DNA of 64,000 nt from an uncultured Clostridia bacterium (GCA_934631025.1 CAKTXR010000010.1:1-64000); one strand, 5' to 3'. Counted from the stretch's first letter, positions 32,912 to 40,980 are shown. A program made the numbers and translations. The notes: generated by a model from the sequence alone, not told the origin.

Positions 32912-34024
32912 ATGCTTTATAACACCATCAAGGGCATACTGCCCCAGTTCCGCCTTGAGGGGCGCTATGTCTCGTGCAGCGAAATCTGCTCCGGCAACAT
33001 CAACACCACCTATCATCTGGTCTACGCCCTGCCGGACGGCGCGCGCCGCGAATATCTGCTCCAGCGCATCAACGGCTACGCCTTCAAGGATCCCATGGCC
33101 GTCATGCACAATATCGAGCTGGTCACCGGCCACATTCAGGCGGCCTATGAGGCCGAGGGCGTCGATTCCAGCCGCCGTATGCTGCAGGTCATCCACACGA
33201 AGGACGATTCGCCGCTCTACCGCGATCCGGAGGGGAACTGCTGGCGCGTCTACAACTACATCGACAACGCCACCGCCTACGACAAGATCGAAAAGCCCGA
33301 GCACTTCTACGAGGCCGGCCGCGCGTTCGGCGAGTTCCAGCGCCTGCTGACCGACTTCCCCGCCGCCGAGCTGAGCGAGACCATCCCCGATTTCCACAAC
33401 ACGCTCAAGCGCTTTTACGCCTTCGTGGCCTCCGTGGCCGCCGATAAGGCCGGCCGCGCCGCGTCCGTGGACGACGAGATCGAGTTCTTCTTCGATCATC
33501 GCCGCATGATGGGCCAGATCGTCAAAAAGCTCGAGAGCGGCGAGCTGCCCGTGCGCGTCACCCACAACGACACCAAGATCAACAACGTCATGATCGACAA
33601 CGCCACCGACAAGGCCATCTGCGTGATCGATCTGGACACCGTCATGCCCGGCAGCGCGCTCTACGATTACGGCGACGCCATCCGCTCGGGCGCGTCCACC
33701 GCCGCCGAGGACGAGGAGGACTTCTCGAAGGTGTCCATCGACGTGGGGCTGTTCGAGCAGTTCACGCGCGGCTTTTTGAGCGAAGTGCGCGGCATCCTCA
33801 CCCCCGCGGAGATCGAAATGCTGCCGCTGTCGGTGAAAGTCATCACCTGCGAGCTGGCCATGCGCTTTCTGACCGACTACATCGACGGCGATCTGTATTT
33901 CAAGGTGCGCTCCCCCGAGCACAACCTCATCCGCGCCCGCAACCAGATGAAGCTGCTCACCGACATCGAGAATAAATACGATCAGCTCGCCGCCATCTGC
34001 CGGGACATCGCGCAGAACGGCTGA
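32912..34024 (+). CDS. APH-type phosphotransferase (N-acetylhexosamine kinase-like)
   Basis: This 370-residue aminoglycoside-phosphotransferase-fold kinase resembles NahK, which phosphorylates N-acetylgalactosamine and N-acetylglucosamine at C1. Marks are CSGNINTTYHL (substrate/ATP loop), EYLLQRINGYAFKDP, VTHNDTKINNVMID (Brenner motif, catalytic Asp) and VIDLDTVMPGSALYDYGDAIR (metal Asp). Start ATG 32912 has GGAGG 9 nt ahead; the longer frame to 32831 begins at the promoter. It is monocistronic, divergent from two glycosidases. With nagB and the GH109-like gene elsewhere in the window, an amino-sugar substrate is plausible. Confidence 0.88.
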   Translation: MLYNTIKGILPQFRLEGRYVSCSEICSGNINTTYHLVYALPDGARREYLLQRINGYAFKDPMAVMHNIELVTGHIQAAYEAEGVDSSRRMLQVIHTKDDSPLYRDPEGNCWRVYNYIDNATAYDKIEKPEHFYEAGRAFGEFQRLLTDFPAAELSETIPDFHNTLKRFYAFVASVAADKAGRAASVDDEIEFFFDHRRMMGQIVKKLESGELPVRVTHNDTKINNVMIDNATDKAICVIDLDTVMPGSALYDYGDAIRSGASTAAEDEEDFSKVSIDVGLFEQFTRGFLSEVRGILTPAEIEMLPLSVKVITCELAMRFLTDYIDGDLYFKVRSPEHNLIRARNQMKLLTDIENKYDQLAAICRDIAQNG

Positions 34025-34071
34025 GCGTCCCCAGTTAAACGTTAATTTATCGAAAAACACCGTCTTACAAT

Positions 34072-34100
34072 TTGACAACGGCTTGAACAGCGTGTAAAAT
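34072..34100 (+). promoter_or_regulatory. Promoter of the glp-like operon
   Basis: TTGACA, 17 bp, TAAAAT, followed by about 105 nt of leader. Confidence 0.75.
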
Positions 34101-34128
34101 ATCAGTTGCTGGCAGAGTATTGAGAGAA

Positions 34129-34185
34129 GCCACAGCAAATTGAGTCCATCCATGCGATTGGCTCTGGTTTGTTGTGGCTCTTTTT
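34129..34185 (+). terminator. Leader attenuator (terminator before the first gene)
   Basis: GCCACAGCAAA pairs with TTTGTTGTGGC, with a further GAG-CCA/TGG-CTC part, then TCTTTTT. It lies between promoter and ribosome site, so the operon needs antitermination. In Bacillota, GlpP acts this way on glycerol operons, binding the leader when glycerol 3-phosphate is present. Confidence 0.8.
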
Positions 34186-34209
34186 ATGCAAATGAGGAGT
34201 TGATTGAAA

Positions 34210-35643
34210 ATGCCCCAATATGACGTCGCCATTATCGGCGCGGGCGTGGTGGGCTGCGCCATCGCGCGTCAGCTGTCCCGATACGACCTGCGCATCGCCC
34301 TGATCGACGCCGCCGAGGACGTGGCCATGGGCGCGTCGCGCGCCAACAGCGCCATTGTCCACGCCGGCTACGACTGCCCCAGCGGTTCGATCGAGGCGCG
34401 CATGAACGTGCGCGGCAACGCGCTGTTCACATCCTGGTGCCGCGATCTGGACGTGCCGCTTCAGCGCGTCGGCTCGCTGGTCGTCGGCTTTAACGCGGAG
34501 GAGGAAGCGTCGCTTCAGGCGCTTTACGAGCGCGGGCTCAAAAACGGCGTGCCCGGCATGAAGCTGATCTCCGGCGACGAGGCGCGCGAACTGGAGCCGT
34601 CCCTCTCGAAGGAGGCGACCATGGCGCTCTACGCGGCCACCGGCGGCATCACCTGTCCCTATCAGCTGACCATCGCCTGCGCGGAAAACGCGCGCGACAA
34701 CGGCGCAAAGTGGCTGATGAACCACCCCGTGACCGCCATGCGCCGCGAGGAGAACGGAATCGTCGTCACCGCGGGCGGCGAGGAGATCGAGACGCGCTAT
34801 GTGGTCAACGCCGCCGGCGTGTTCTCCGACGAGGTGAGCCGCATGCTGGGCGACGATTCGTTCAGCGTGCATCCGCGCAAGGGCGAATATATGCTCTTCG
34901 ACCGCAAGAACACCTGCGTCAGAACCGTGATCTTCCAAACGCCCTCCAAGCTGGGCAAGGGCATACTGGTCTCCCCGACCGTGGACGGCAATATGTTCAT
35001 CGGCCCGACCGCCGTGGACATGGACGACAAGCGCGACACCGCCGTCACCGCCGAGGGCATTGCTCAGCTGACGAAAATGTCGAAAAAGAGCGTGCCGGAC
35101 GTCAATCTGCGCGCGGTCATCACGTCGTTCGCCGGCGTGCGCGCCCAGCCCTCGACCGGCGATTTCGTGATCGGCATTTCGAAGGCCGAGCCGCGTCTCA
35201 TACAGGCCGCGGGCATCTGCTCGCCGGGCCTGACCTCCTCGCCCGCCATCGCCGAGGAAATCGACCGGCTGCTGCACGTCGCCGGACTGGTCATGCACGA
35301 GAAGGCCGACTACAATCCGATCCGCCATGCCATCCCCGAGTTCCGCAAGCTCGATAACGCCGAACGCGCCGCCCTCATCGCGAAGGATCCGCGCTACGGC
35401 CGCATCATCTGCCGCTGCGAGACCATCAGCGAGGGCGAAATCGTCGAGGCCATTCGCCGCGGCGCGCGCTCTCTGGACGGCGTAAAGCGCCGCACCCGCG
35501 CCGGCATGGGGCGCTGCCAGGGCGGCTTCTGCTCGCCGCGCGTGATGGACATACTCGCCCGCGAGCTGAATATCCCCATGACCGAGCTGACGAAATTCGG
35601 CGGCAAATCGAAGCTGCTCGCCGGAAAGCTGAAGGAGGTCTGA
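34210..35643 (+). CDS. FAD-dependent glycerol-3-phosphate dehydrogenase-like oxidoreductase (GlpA-like)
   Basis: This 477-residue flavoprotein opens with the FAD loop DVAIIGAGVVGCAIARQLS and has a DAO-type core. A C-terminal BFD-like 2Fe-2S domain reads RIICRCETISEGEIVEAI then GMGRCQGGFCSPRV, four cysteines in all. This two-part layout, followed by a GlpB-like protein and a DUF1667 protein, is the three-gene anaerobic set of Clostridia thought to oxidise glycerol 3-phosphate. TTG at 34204 is also in frame, but ATG 34210 has GAGGAG 10 nt ahead and fits better. It is first in the operon, behind the attenuator. Confidence 0.9.
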   Translation: MPQYDVAIIGAGVVGCAIARQLSRYDLRIALIDAAEDVAMGASRANSAIVHAGYDCPSGSIEARMNVRGNALFTSWCRDLDVPLQRVGSLVVGFNAEEEASLQALYERGLKNGVPGMKLISGDEARELEPSLSKEATMALYAATGGITCPYQLTIACAENARDNGAKWLMNHPVTAMRREENGIVVTAGGEEIETRYVVNAAGVFSDEVSRMLGDDSFSVHPRKGEYMLFDRKNTCVRTVIFQTPSKLGKGILVSPTVDGNMFIGPTAVDMDDKRDTAVTAEGIAQLTKMSKKSVPDVNLRAVITSFAGVRAQPSTGDFVIGISKAEPRLIQAAGICSPGLTSSPAIAEEIDRLLHVAGLVMHEKADYNPIRHAIPEFRKLDNAERAALIAKDPRYGRIICRCETISEGEIVEAIRRGARSLDGVKRRTRAGMGRCQGGFCSPRVMDILARELNIPMTELTKFGGKSKLLAGKLKEV

Positions 35644-35646
35644 GCC

Positions 35647-36906
35647 ATGAACAGATCGTTTGACATCGCCGTGATCGGCGGAGGCCCCGCCGGCCTGGCC
35701 GCCGCGCTCGAAGCGCACGCCGCCGCGCCGGAAAAGAGCGTCGTCATCATAGAGCGCGACAGGGAGCTGGGCGGCATACTCCAGCAGTGCATCCACAACG
35801 GCTTCGGCCTGCACTTTTTCGGCGAGGAGCTGACCGGCCCCGAGTACGCCGGCCGCTTCATCGCAAAGCTCAGGGACACCGGCATCGAGGTGCTGACCGA
35901 CTCCATGGTGCTCAATCTGAGCGCCGATAAGAAAATTCTCGCCGTGAGCGCCGCCGAGGGGCTGATCGAAATTCAGGCGGGCGCGGTGATCCTCGCCATG
36001 GGCTGCCGCGAGCGCACCCGCGGGGCGCTGAACATCCCCGGCACGCGGCCGGCGGGCGTTTACACGGCGGGCTGCGCGCAGCGGCTGGTCAACATGGAGG
36101 GCTATATGCCCGGCAAACGCGCGGTCATACTGGGCAGCGGCGACATCGGCCTCATCATGGCGCGCCGGCTCACCTGGGAGGGCGCAAAGGTGGAGGCGGT
36201 CGTCGAGCTGATGCCCTATTCCTCCGGCCTGAACCGCAATATCGTGCAGTGCCTGACCGACAACAGCATTCCGCTCTACTTCAACCACACCGTCACGCGC
36301 GTCATCGGCCGCGAGCGCGTCGAGGGCGTCGAGGTGGCCGAGGTCGATCCCGCCACGCGCCGCCCCATCCCCGGCACGGAGATCACCTACGACTGCGACA
36401 CGCTGCTGCTCTCCGTCGGCCTGATCCCCGAGAACGAGCTGAGCCAGTCGGCGGGCGTTCAGATGGACCCCGTAACCAACGGCGCTGTTGTCGACGAGCA
36501 CCGGCAGACCTCGATCCCCGGCGTGTTCGCCTGCGGAAACGTTTTGCACGTCCACGATCTGGTGGACAACGTATCGGCCGAAGCCATGATCGCCGGACGC
36601 GCCGCCGCCGCGTATGTGCAGGGCGCGCTGAAGCCGTCCGCGCAGTACGCCGTGCGCGGCGTAAACGGCGTGCGCTACGCCGTGCCGCAGCACATCAGCG
36701 CCGCCGCCGAGGGCAAGATCGACATTTACTTCCGCGTGGGCAGCGCCTATCGTCCGGCGACGCTCGCGGTCAAATGCGGCGATACCGTCGTCATGACGCG
36801 CAAAAAGCAGATCATGACGCCCGGCGAAATGGAAAAAATCAGCGTGGACATGTCGAAAATCACCGGCGACGTCACGCTTGAAATCGAGGAGGCGCGTCCG
36901 CAATGA
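35647..36906 (+). CDS. NAD(P)/FAD-dependent oxidoreductase (second subunit)
   Basis: This 419-residue pyridine-nucleotide-disulfide-type flavoprotein has an FAD loop at the start (IAVIGGGPAGLAAALEA), a second dinucleotide loop in the middle (RAVILGSGDIGLIMARRL) and the FAD-closing block PGVFACGNVLHVHDLVD. No CxxxxC redox disulfide of the classical kind is present. It starts 4 bp after the GlpA-like stop and ends with ATGA overlap on the DUF1667 gene, so the three are coupled. It probably passes electrons from the GlpA-like protein to NAD or to the DUF1667 protein. Confidence 0.9.
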   Translation: MNRSFDIAVIGGGPAGLAAALEAHAAAPEKSVVIIERDRELGGILQQCIHNGFGLHFFGEELTGPEYAGRFIAKLRDTGIEVLTDSMVLNLSADKKILAVSAAEGLIEIQAGAVILAMGCRERTRGALNIPGTRPAGVYTAGCAQRLVNMEGYMPGKRAVILGSGDIGLIMARRLTWEGAKVEAVVELMPYSSGLNRNIVQCLTDNSIPLYFNHTVTRVIGRERVEGVEVAEVDPATRRPIPGTEITYDCDTLLLSVGLIPENELSQSAGVQMDPVTNGAVVDEHRQTSIPGVFACGNVLHVHDLVDNVSAEAMIAGRAAAAYVQGALKPSAQYAVRGVNGVRYAVPQHISAAAEGKIDIYFRVGSAYRPATLAVKCGDTVVMTRKKQIMTPGEMEKISVDMSKITGDVTLEIEEARPQ

Positions 36907-37256
36907 ACAAGCGCGAAATGATCTGCATCCGCTGCCCCATGGGCTGCCATCTGTCCGTGACGCAGGATGAAAACGGCTGCACCGTGACCGGCAACACCTG
37001 CCCGCGCGGCCGCGAATACGGCGTTCAGGAAATGACCTGCCCCACCCGCGTGGTCACGTCGTCCGTGCGCGTGGAGAACGGCCGCCGCCCCGTCTGCTCG
37101 GTCAAGACGGCGACCGCCGTGCCCAAGGCCGACATTCCCGCCGTGCTGGCGGCCATCCGCACGCTCAGCATAAGCGCGCCCATCGCCATAGGCGACGTGA
37201 TCTGCGCCGACATTGCGGGCACCGGCGCGGCGCTGGTGGCCACGGCCAACGACTGA
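36903..37256 (+). CDS. DUF1667 domain protein
   Basis: This 117-residue protein is built around cysteines: MICIRCPMGCHLSV, GNTCPRGREYG, EMTCPTR and PVCSVKT. The first block (CxxCxxGC) resembles an Fe-S or metal site and the start of molybdopterin oxidoreductase iron-sulfur domains. DUF1667 proteins nearly always follow the GlpA/GlpB-like pair in anaerobes and may serve as an electron carrier. The start overlaps the previous stop as ATGA. The last gene of the operon, it is followed by a terminator at 37384. Confidence 0.92.
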   Translation: MNKREMICIRCPMGCHLSVTQDENGCTVTGNTCPRGREYGVQEMTCPTRVVTSSVRVENGRRPVCSVKTATAVPKADIPAVLAAIRTLSISAPIAIGDVICADIAGTGAALVATAND

Positions 37257-37383
37257 CACGCGTCTAAAACAGTGAAAAAGCCTATACGCGCGTTTTTTCC
37301 AAATCTTAATGGCTTTGCGCGCGGCAACGGCGAAAAAAACGCCGTATAGAGAGCTTCTGAAACGCACGTCAAAAGAACCGTCA

Positions 37384-37417
37384 AAACGGAGAGAGCCTTA
37401 TCGCCCTCTCCGTTTTT
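37384..37417 (+). terminator. Terminator of the glp-like operon
   Basis: AAAACGGAGAG, 12-nt loop, CTCTCCGTTTTT. Confidence 0.85.
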
Positions 37418-37519
37418 AGTGGTTGTAATATGCTTCAGGCGCTGAACCGCCGCGCGAGCGCGCCCGCACAGTCGGCCGGACGGCGCAGCAGGCTGGACAG
37501 CGTCTCCGTAAAATACGAA

Positions 37520-37545
37520 AGAGGAGAAAGCGCGCGGCTTTCTCC
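37520..37545 (-). terminator. Stem-loop after the second sugar isomerase
   Basis: GGAGAAAGC, loop GCGC, GGCTTTCTCC, followed on the minus strand by CTCTTTCG. It is 17 bp past the stop. Confidence 0.6.
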
Positions 37546-37562
37546 CCTTCTCGCATATCGGA

Positions 37563-38405
37563 TTACAGGATGTTCAGACCCGTGATGGTGTCGATGCTCT
37601 TCTTCGCGTCGTCCAGCGGATTGGCGTCATACCACTGATCCTGCTCGACGATGAACCAGCCCGCGCCCGCTTCCAGGCCGGCCTTCAGCACGGAGGCCAC
37701 ATCCTGGCAGCCATAGCCGACGGGGCGGAAACGGAACTCGATATCGCCGGTATCGGCGGCGGTGCCGTCGTCCTTGCCGCTGCCGTCCTTGCTGATCAGC
37801 GCATAGGGCTGCTTGCCGCCCTTGCGGCCCACATAGTCCTTCAGGTGGACGATGGGCGCGCGGCCGGCATACTTGCGGATGTAGGCGGTGGGATCCTCGC
37901 CGGCATACTTCACCCAGCAAACGTCCAGCTCAGTCTTGAGCAGGCACTCGGGCACCGCGTCATACAGGAAGTCCAGGCCGTATTCGCCGCTCAGCTTCAC
38001 GAACTCGAAATCATGGTTGTGATAGAGCAGCTGGATGCCGGCTTCCCTGCACAGGCGGCCGAAGGTGTAGATATTCTTGATCGTGGCGGCGAAGCCCTCG
38101 CTGCCGGGGCGATGCGCCTCGTCCAGGAACGGCACGGCCAGATACTCGCAGCCGATCGTCTTGTAGAAGGCGATCGTCGAGAACATATCCTCGATCGTCT
38201 CGGGAATCGCCTGATGGCCGGAAATGGCCTTGAGGCCGGTCTCGTCCAGCATGGCCTTGACTTCTTCAGCGGTATGGCCATAGAAGCCGGCGAACTCAAC
38301 GCCGTCATAGCCCATCGCCGCGAGCTTCTTCAAAACGCCCTTGAGATCCGCGGCCGCTTCTTCGCGGGCGGAATACATCTGATAACCAATCATAGCCTTT
38401 TTCAT
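37563..38405 (-). CDS. Sugar phosphate isomerase/epimerase
   Basis: This 280-residue xylose-isomerase-like TIM barrel begins MKKAMIGYQMYSAREEAAAD. Likely metal or substrate residues lie in LLYHNHDFEFVK (His), LKTELDVCWVKYAG (Glu and Asp), IVHLKDYVG (His) and WFIVEQDQW (Glu). It is a second member of the family of the gene at 19.6 kb but is not a close copy. Start ATG has AAGGAGG 8 nt ahead and a good promoter. It is monocistronic and divergent from an S24-type regulator. The substrate is unknown; IolE or inosose-isomerase-like function is possible. Confidence 0.88.
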   Translation of the reverse strand: MKKAMIGYQMYSAREEAAADLKGVLKKLAAMGYDGVEFAGFYGHTAEEVKAMLDETGLKAISGHQAIPETIEDMFSTIAFYKTIGCEYLAVPFLDEAHRPGSEGFAATIKNIYTFGRLCREAGIQLLYHNHDFEFVKLSGEYGLDFLYDAVPECLLKTELDVCWVKYAGEDPTAYIRKYAGRAPIVHLKDYVGRKGGKQPYALISKDGSGKDDGTAADTGDIEFRFRPVGYGCQDVASVLKAGLEAGAGWFIVEQDQWYDANPLDDAKKSIDTITGLNIL

Positions 38406-38438
38406 GGTGACTCATCCTCCTTTTCGGTTGACGCTTCT

Positions 38439-38467
38439 ATTATAGCACGTATTTTCCTGCGTTTCAA
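38439..38467 (-). promoter_or_regulatory. Promoter of the second sugar isomerase
   Basis: TTGAAA, 17 bp, TATAAT on the minus strand. Confidence 0.75.
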
Positions 38468-38555
38468 TAAAAAAACAGTGCCAAATCGCCGCGTCATTTT
38501 TGCACCTGTCTGGGACGATTTTACCATTTATGCCAACCAATCGTTCTTTTAACAA

Positions 38556-38575
38556 ACACTTAAAGGCAAAAGTGT
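38556..38575. promoter_or_regulatory. Inverted repeat, likely operator of the S24-type regulator
   Basis: ACACTT, 8-nt spacer, AAGTGT, flanked by further partial symmetry (AAAC/GTTT). It lies just upstream of a TATAAT at 38591-38596, the likely -10 of the regulator gene. Confidence 0.5.
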
Positions 38576-38651
38576 GTTTTGTCCGGAAAATCATGCTATA
38601 ATCATCATAGAACACGAGTGCGAAAAGATGCTGTTCGGGAGGATGAAAATC

Positions 38652-39293
38652 ATGAGGAGCGAAACCATTGGCGAGCGCATCCACAAGCGTCGGCTCGAGC
38701 TGGGGCTGAGCGTCGACGATCTGGCCGCCGCGCTGGGCAAAAACAGAGCCACCGTCTACCGCTATGAAAACAGCTCGATCAGCAATCTGCCTTCGGGCGT
38801 GCTGGAGCCGCTTGCGCGCGTCCTGAAAACCACGCCCGAAGCGCTCATGGGCTGGAACGACGAAACGGTCAGCGCGCTCAAGCCGCTGGACATCATCCCC
38901 GTGCGCGCCTTTCACCCCATCCCGATCATCGGCTGCGTACGCGCGGGCTGGAATGGTCTGGCGCTCGAAGAGCATCTGGGCGTGGACTATGCCGACGTGG
39001 GCACGCCGGACGACTATTTCTATCTGCGCGTCAAGGGCGACAGCATGGCCCCCGCCATCAACGACGGCGATCTGGCGCTGGTTCACTTCCAGCCGACCGC
39101 CGAGAGCGGCGACATCGTCGTAGCCGTGATCGACGACGACTGCGGCACGATCAAGAAATACATTCGCCGCGGCGGCACCGTCATTCTCCAGCCCTTCAAC
39201 CCCGCCTACGAGGCGCTGATTTTCGCCGGAAGCGATCTCGAACGGCTCATCATCGCGGGCAAGGTCGTCGAAACCAAAAAGAAATGGGCATAA
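38652..39293 (+). CDS. XRE-type repressor with S24/LexA-like peptidase domain
   Basis: This 213-residue regulator joins an N-terminal helix-turn-helix (IGERIHKRRLELGLSVDDLA, residues about 4-60) to a LexA/CI-type S24 domain. The cleavage-type site is GCVRAGWNG, with Ala-Gly replaced by Arg-Ala-Gly. The catalytic Ser lies in RVKGDSMAPAINDGDL and the Lys in CGTIKKYIRR. It may therefore self-cleave on DNA damage like a phage repressor, though no phage genes are near. ATG 38652 has GGAGG 9 nt ahead. An inverted repeat upstream could be its operator. It is divergent from a sugar isomerase. Confidence 0.9.
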   Translation: MRSETIGERIHKRRLELGLSVDDLAAALGKNRATVYRYENSSISNLPSGVLEPLARVLKTTPEALMGWNDETVSALKPLDIIPVRAFHPIPIIGCVRAGWNGLALEEHLGVDYADVGTPDDYFYLRVKGDSMAPAINDGDLALVHFQPTAESGDIVVAVIDDDCGTIKKYIRRGGTVILQPFNPAYEALIFAGSDLERLIIAGKVVETKKKWA

Positions 39294-39298
39294 CGCAA

Positions 39299-39336
39299 GC
39301 GCCGTTCGCACAGGGCTGCGGGCGGCGCTGATTTTG
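39299..39336 (+). terminator. Probable terminator of the S24-type regulator
   Basis: AGCGCCG and a near-complement GGCGGCGCT with a 15-nt loop, followed by GATTTTG. It lies 6 bp after the stop. Confidence 0.5.
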
Positions 39337-39403
39337 TGCTTCTCCTCGTCCGAGATAACGTGCTCCGGACGGCCGCGGCCCGTCATGCTGCGCCGCCGTC
39401 GCG

Positions 39404-39574
39404 CTATTTGTCCCTTTTTCTCGAAATGCAGGACAGGAGAAACGCAATGACAGTAAGCGTCACGCCCGCATACAGCAGCGTCTGACTGGCTTCGCTGCGG
39501 CCAGCGCAGACAGCCGCAATTCCCACGATGAACAGAAATATCCTGACCAGCGGCACAATAATCCTTTTCACCAC
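39404..39574 (-). CDS. Small two-helix membrane protein (56 residues)
   Basis: A frame with GTG start (39574, or the next GTG at 39571) codes for two hydrophobic helices, IIVPLVRIFLFIVGIAAVCA and LLYAGVTLTVIAFLLSC, with a short loop and a basic C-terminus (SRKRDK). GGGGAGAG lies 7 nt upstream. It begins 19 bp after the stop of the XRE regulator, which itself has two membrane helices, so the pair look like one operon and perhaps one membrane complex. The family is unrecognised; the gene is short and easily missed. Confidence 0.65.
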   Translation of the reverse strand: MVKRIIVPLVRIFLFIVGIAAVCAGRSEASQTLLYAGVTLTVIAFLLSCISRKRDK

Positions 39575-39593
39575 AATTTATCTCTCCCCTGCA

Positions 39594-40058
39594 TCATTTT
39601 CCTCGAGCGCCTTTGGCGATGACCCAGACGCCCGCCAGCATTTCAGCGACAGACAGCCCCAGCAGAACGCCTGCGAAAAAGTCCTGAACGTCCGAACCGC
39701 CCAGCGTGTGCGACAGCGCCTGCAAGGCAATCCCCATGACGATGAGGATAACGCCGCTCATCATGACTTTCTGCTTTTCCAGCTCCTGCGTTCTCCTCAG
39801 CAGATCGAGGATCTGTTCATCGTCATACGCGCGAACGCTTTTATCGCCGGCTTCTTCGCCGTCCATCAGCTCGGAAACAGTGACCTTCAATTCCTCGCAC
39901 AGGCTCCTGACCACGGCATAGTCGGGCATACACTTCCCTGTTTCCCACTTGGAAACGGTTTTGTTTGAAATCCCCAGCCGTTCGGCCAGCTGCTCCTGAG
40001 TCAAATTCTGTTCCTTGCGCTTTTTTGCAATGAACTTCCCTATGGCGATTTGATCCAT
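39594..40058 (-). CDS. XRE family regulator with membrane domain
   Basis: This 154-residue protein has an N-terminal helix-turn-helix (GKFIAKKRKEQNLTQEQLAE, then RLGISNKTVSKWETGKCMPD) at residues 7-60. An acidic linker follows, then two membrane helices at about 98-115 and 128-148. Such membrane-bound HTH proteins occur widely in Bacillota; the membrane part probably senses envelope state or a partner. Start ATG has AAAGGAGG 9 nt ahead. A small two-helix protein follows in the operon. Confidence 0.88.
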   Translation of the reverse strand: MDQIAIGKFIAKKRKEQNLTQEQLAERLGISNKTVSKWETGKCMPDYAVVRSLCEELKVTVSELMDGEEAGDKSVRAYDDEQILDLLRRTQELEKQKVMMSGVILIVMGIALQALSHTLGGSDVQDFFAGVLLGLSVAEMLAGVWVIAKGARGK

Positions 40059-40193
40059 TTTTGAAACCTCCTTTGTCTCTTCGGGACAAGAATAGCATTT
40101 TTCACTGGCAAAATCACACCCCTCGCAAAGCGAATATGGGGGGAATGGCCTCTATTTTGCATTTTCAGGCGTTTGTCAACCGATTTTTTCTGC

Positions 40194-40234
40194 AAAAAGC
40201 GCCCGAGGGAAGCCGTTCTCCCCTCGGGCGCTTT
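40194..40234 (-). terminator. Terminator of the HAD-barnase-barstar operon
   Basis: AAAGCGCCCGAGGG pairs perfectly with CCCTCGGGCGCTTT; the minus strand then has TTTTTGC. It is 5 bp past the barstar stop. Confidence 0.9.
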
Positions 40235-40239
40235 ACTTT

Positions 40240-40488
40240 TCATAGCCTGTGAAGTTCAAAGCCCCGCTCGGCCGCCGCGTCCCGCAGCACGTCGTACAGC
40301 GCGCGATGGAAGGCGCTGTTCTCGTCATAGCCGCAAAACTCAATCGCCTGCGCGTCCGGCCAGTCGGTCAGCGCGTCGTAAAGCGCGTCCAGATTGTCGC
40401 CAAAATGCGCGGGCAGCGCCAGCCTTTCCCGCAGATAAGCGTAGGCCTCGGCGCGCGCGCGCATGGCGTCGCCGTCCAGCACGATCAT
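40240..40488 (-). CDS. Barstar-family ribonuclease inhibitor
   Basis: This 82-residue cytosolic inhibitor matches barstar in LALPAHFGDNLDALYDALTDW (true barstar: LALPEYYGENLDALWD). Asp34 and Asp38 correspond to the two aspartates that plug the barnase active site. Helices and strands are of the usual number, and the protein is slightly short at the N-terminus. It starts 12 bp after the barnase-like gene stop, so nuclease and inhibitor are made together. It should protect the producer from its own nuclease before export. Confidence 0.93.
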   Translation of the reverse strand: MIVLDGDAMRARAEAYAYLRERLALPAHFGDNLDALYDALTDWPDAQAIEFCGYDENSAFHRALYDVLRDAAAERGFELHRL

Positions 40489-40500
40489 ATCGCCGCCCCC

Positions 40501-40980
40501 TTACGGATAAACCGTTTCAAAGCTCGCATAGTGGTCGCTCGTGTAGTAGATATGCTCAATATCCTGACAGTAGATGAGCCGCTTCGCGCCGCGCGCGCCG
40601 CCGTGATAGTCGATATCGCACTCGTAATACACGTCGTCCTCGGGCAGCAGCCCCTCGCGGTTGCCGAATCGGTCGCCGCCGATGCTCATGCCCTCGGCGT
40701 ACGCCCACAGATCGCCGCCCGGCCAGCCCAGCGCGCGGGCTTCCGATTTGGTGATGTAGTTGGAGGGCAGCTCGCCGTACAACAGCAGATACGCGCTCAC
40801 GTCGTCCTTTGAGGTATAGGCCGCGTCGCGTTCGGATACGGTATCTGCCGCTTCACTCGGCGCAGGCAGAAGCGCGCCGAGATCATTCAGATCGCCCAGC
40901 GCCGCGCAGCCCGAGAGCGCAATGAGCAGCGCGAAAATCAGCGCCAGCGCGGCAAAGCGCCGCTTCAGTTCAGCCTTCAT
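40501..40980 (-). CDS. Barnase-family ribonuclease with lipoprotein signal
   Basis: This 159-residue guanyl-type RNase has a lipoprotein signal (ALIFALLIALSGC, lipid Cys25), a linker of about 30 residues and a barnase domain (about 55-159). Blocks match barnase: LPSNYITKSEARALGW, MSIGGDRFGNREG, then Glu120, Arg130, Arg134 and His150 at the positions of the catalytic Glu73, Arg83, Arg87 and His102. Barnase itself is freely secreted; here the nuclease should stay anchored to the outer face of the membrane. ATG 40980 overlaps the HAD gene stop as ATGA. The barstar-like gene follows. Confidence 0.92.
   Translation of the reverse strand: MKAELKRRFAALALIFALLIALSGCAALGDLNDLGALLPAPSEAADTVSERDAAYTSKDDVSAYLLLYGELPSNYITKSEARALGWPGGDLWAYAEGMSIGGDRFGNREGLLPEDDVYYECDIDYHGGARGAKRLIYCQDIEHIYYTSDHYASFETVYP

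Noticed and set aside
34102..36903. 933-codon open frame on the minus strand
   Set aside because: It is the antisense of the glp-like operon, whose three genes have clear cofactor motifs; the shadow has no family features.
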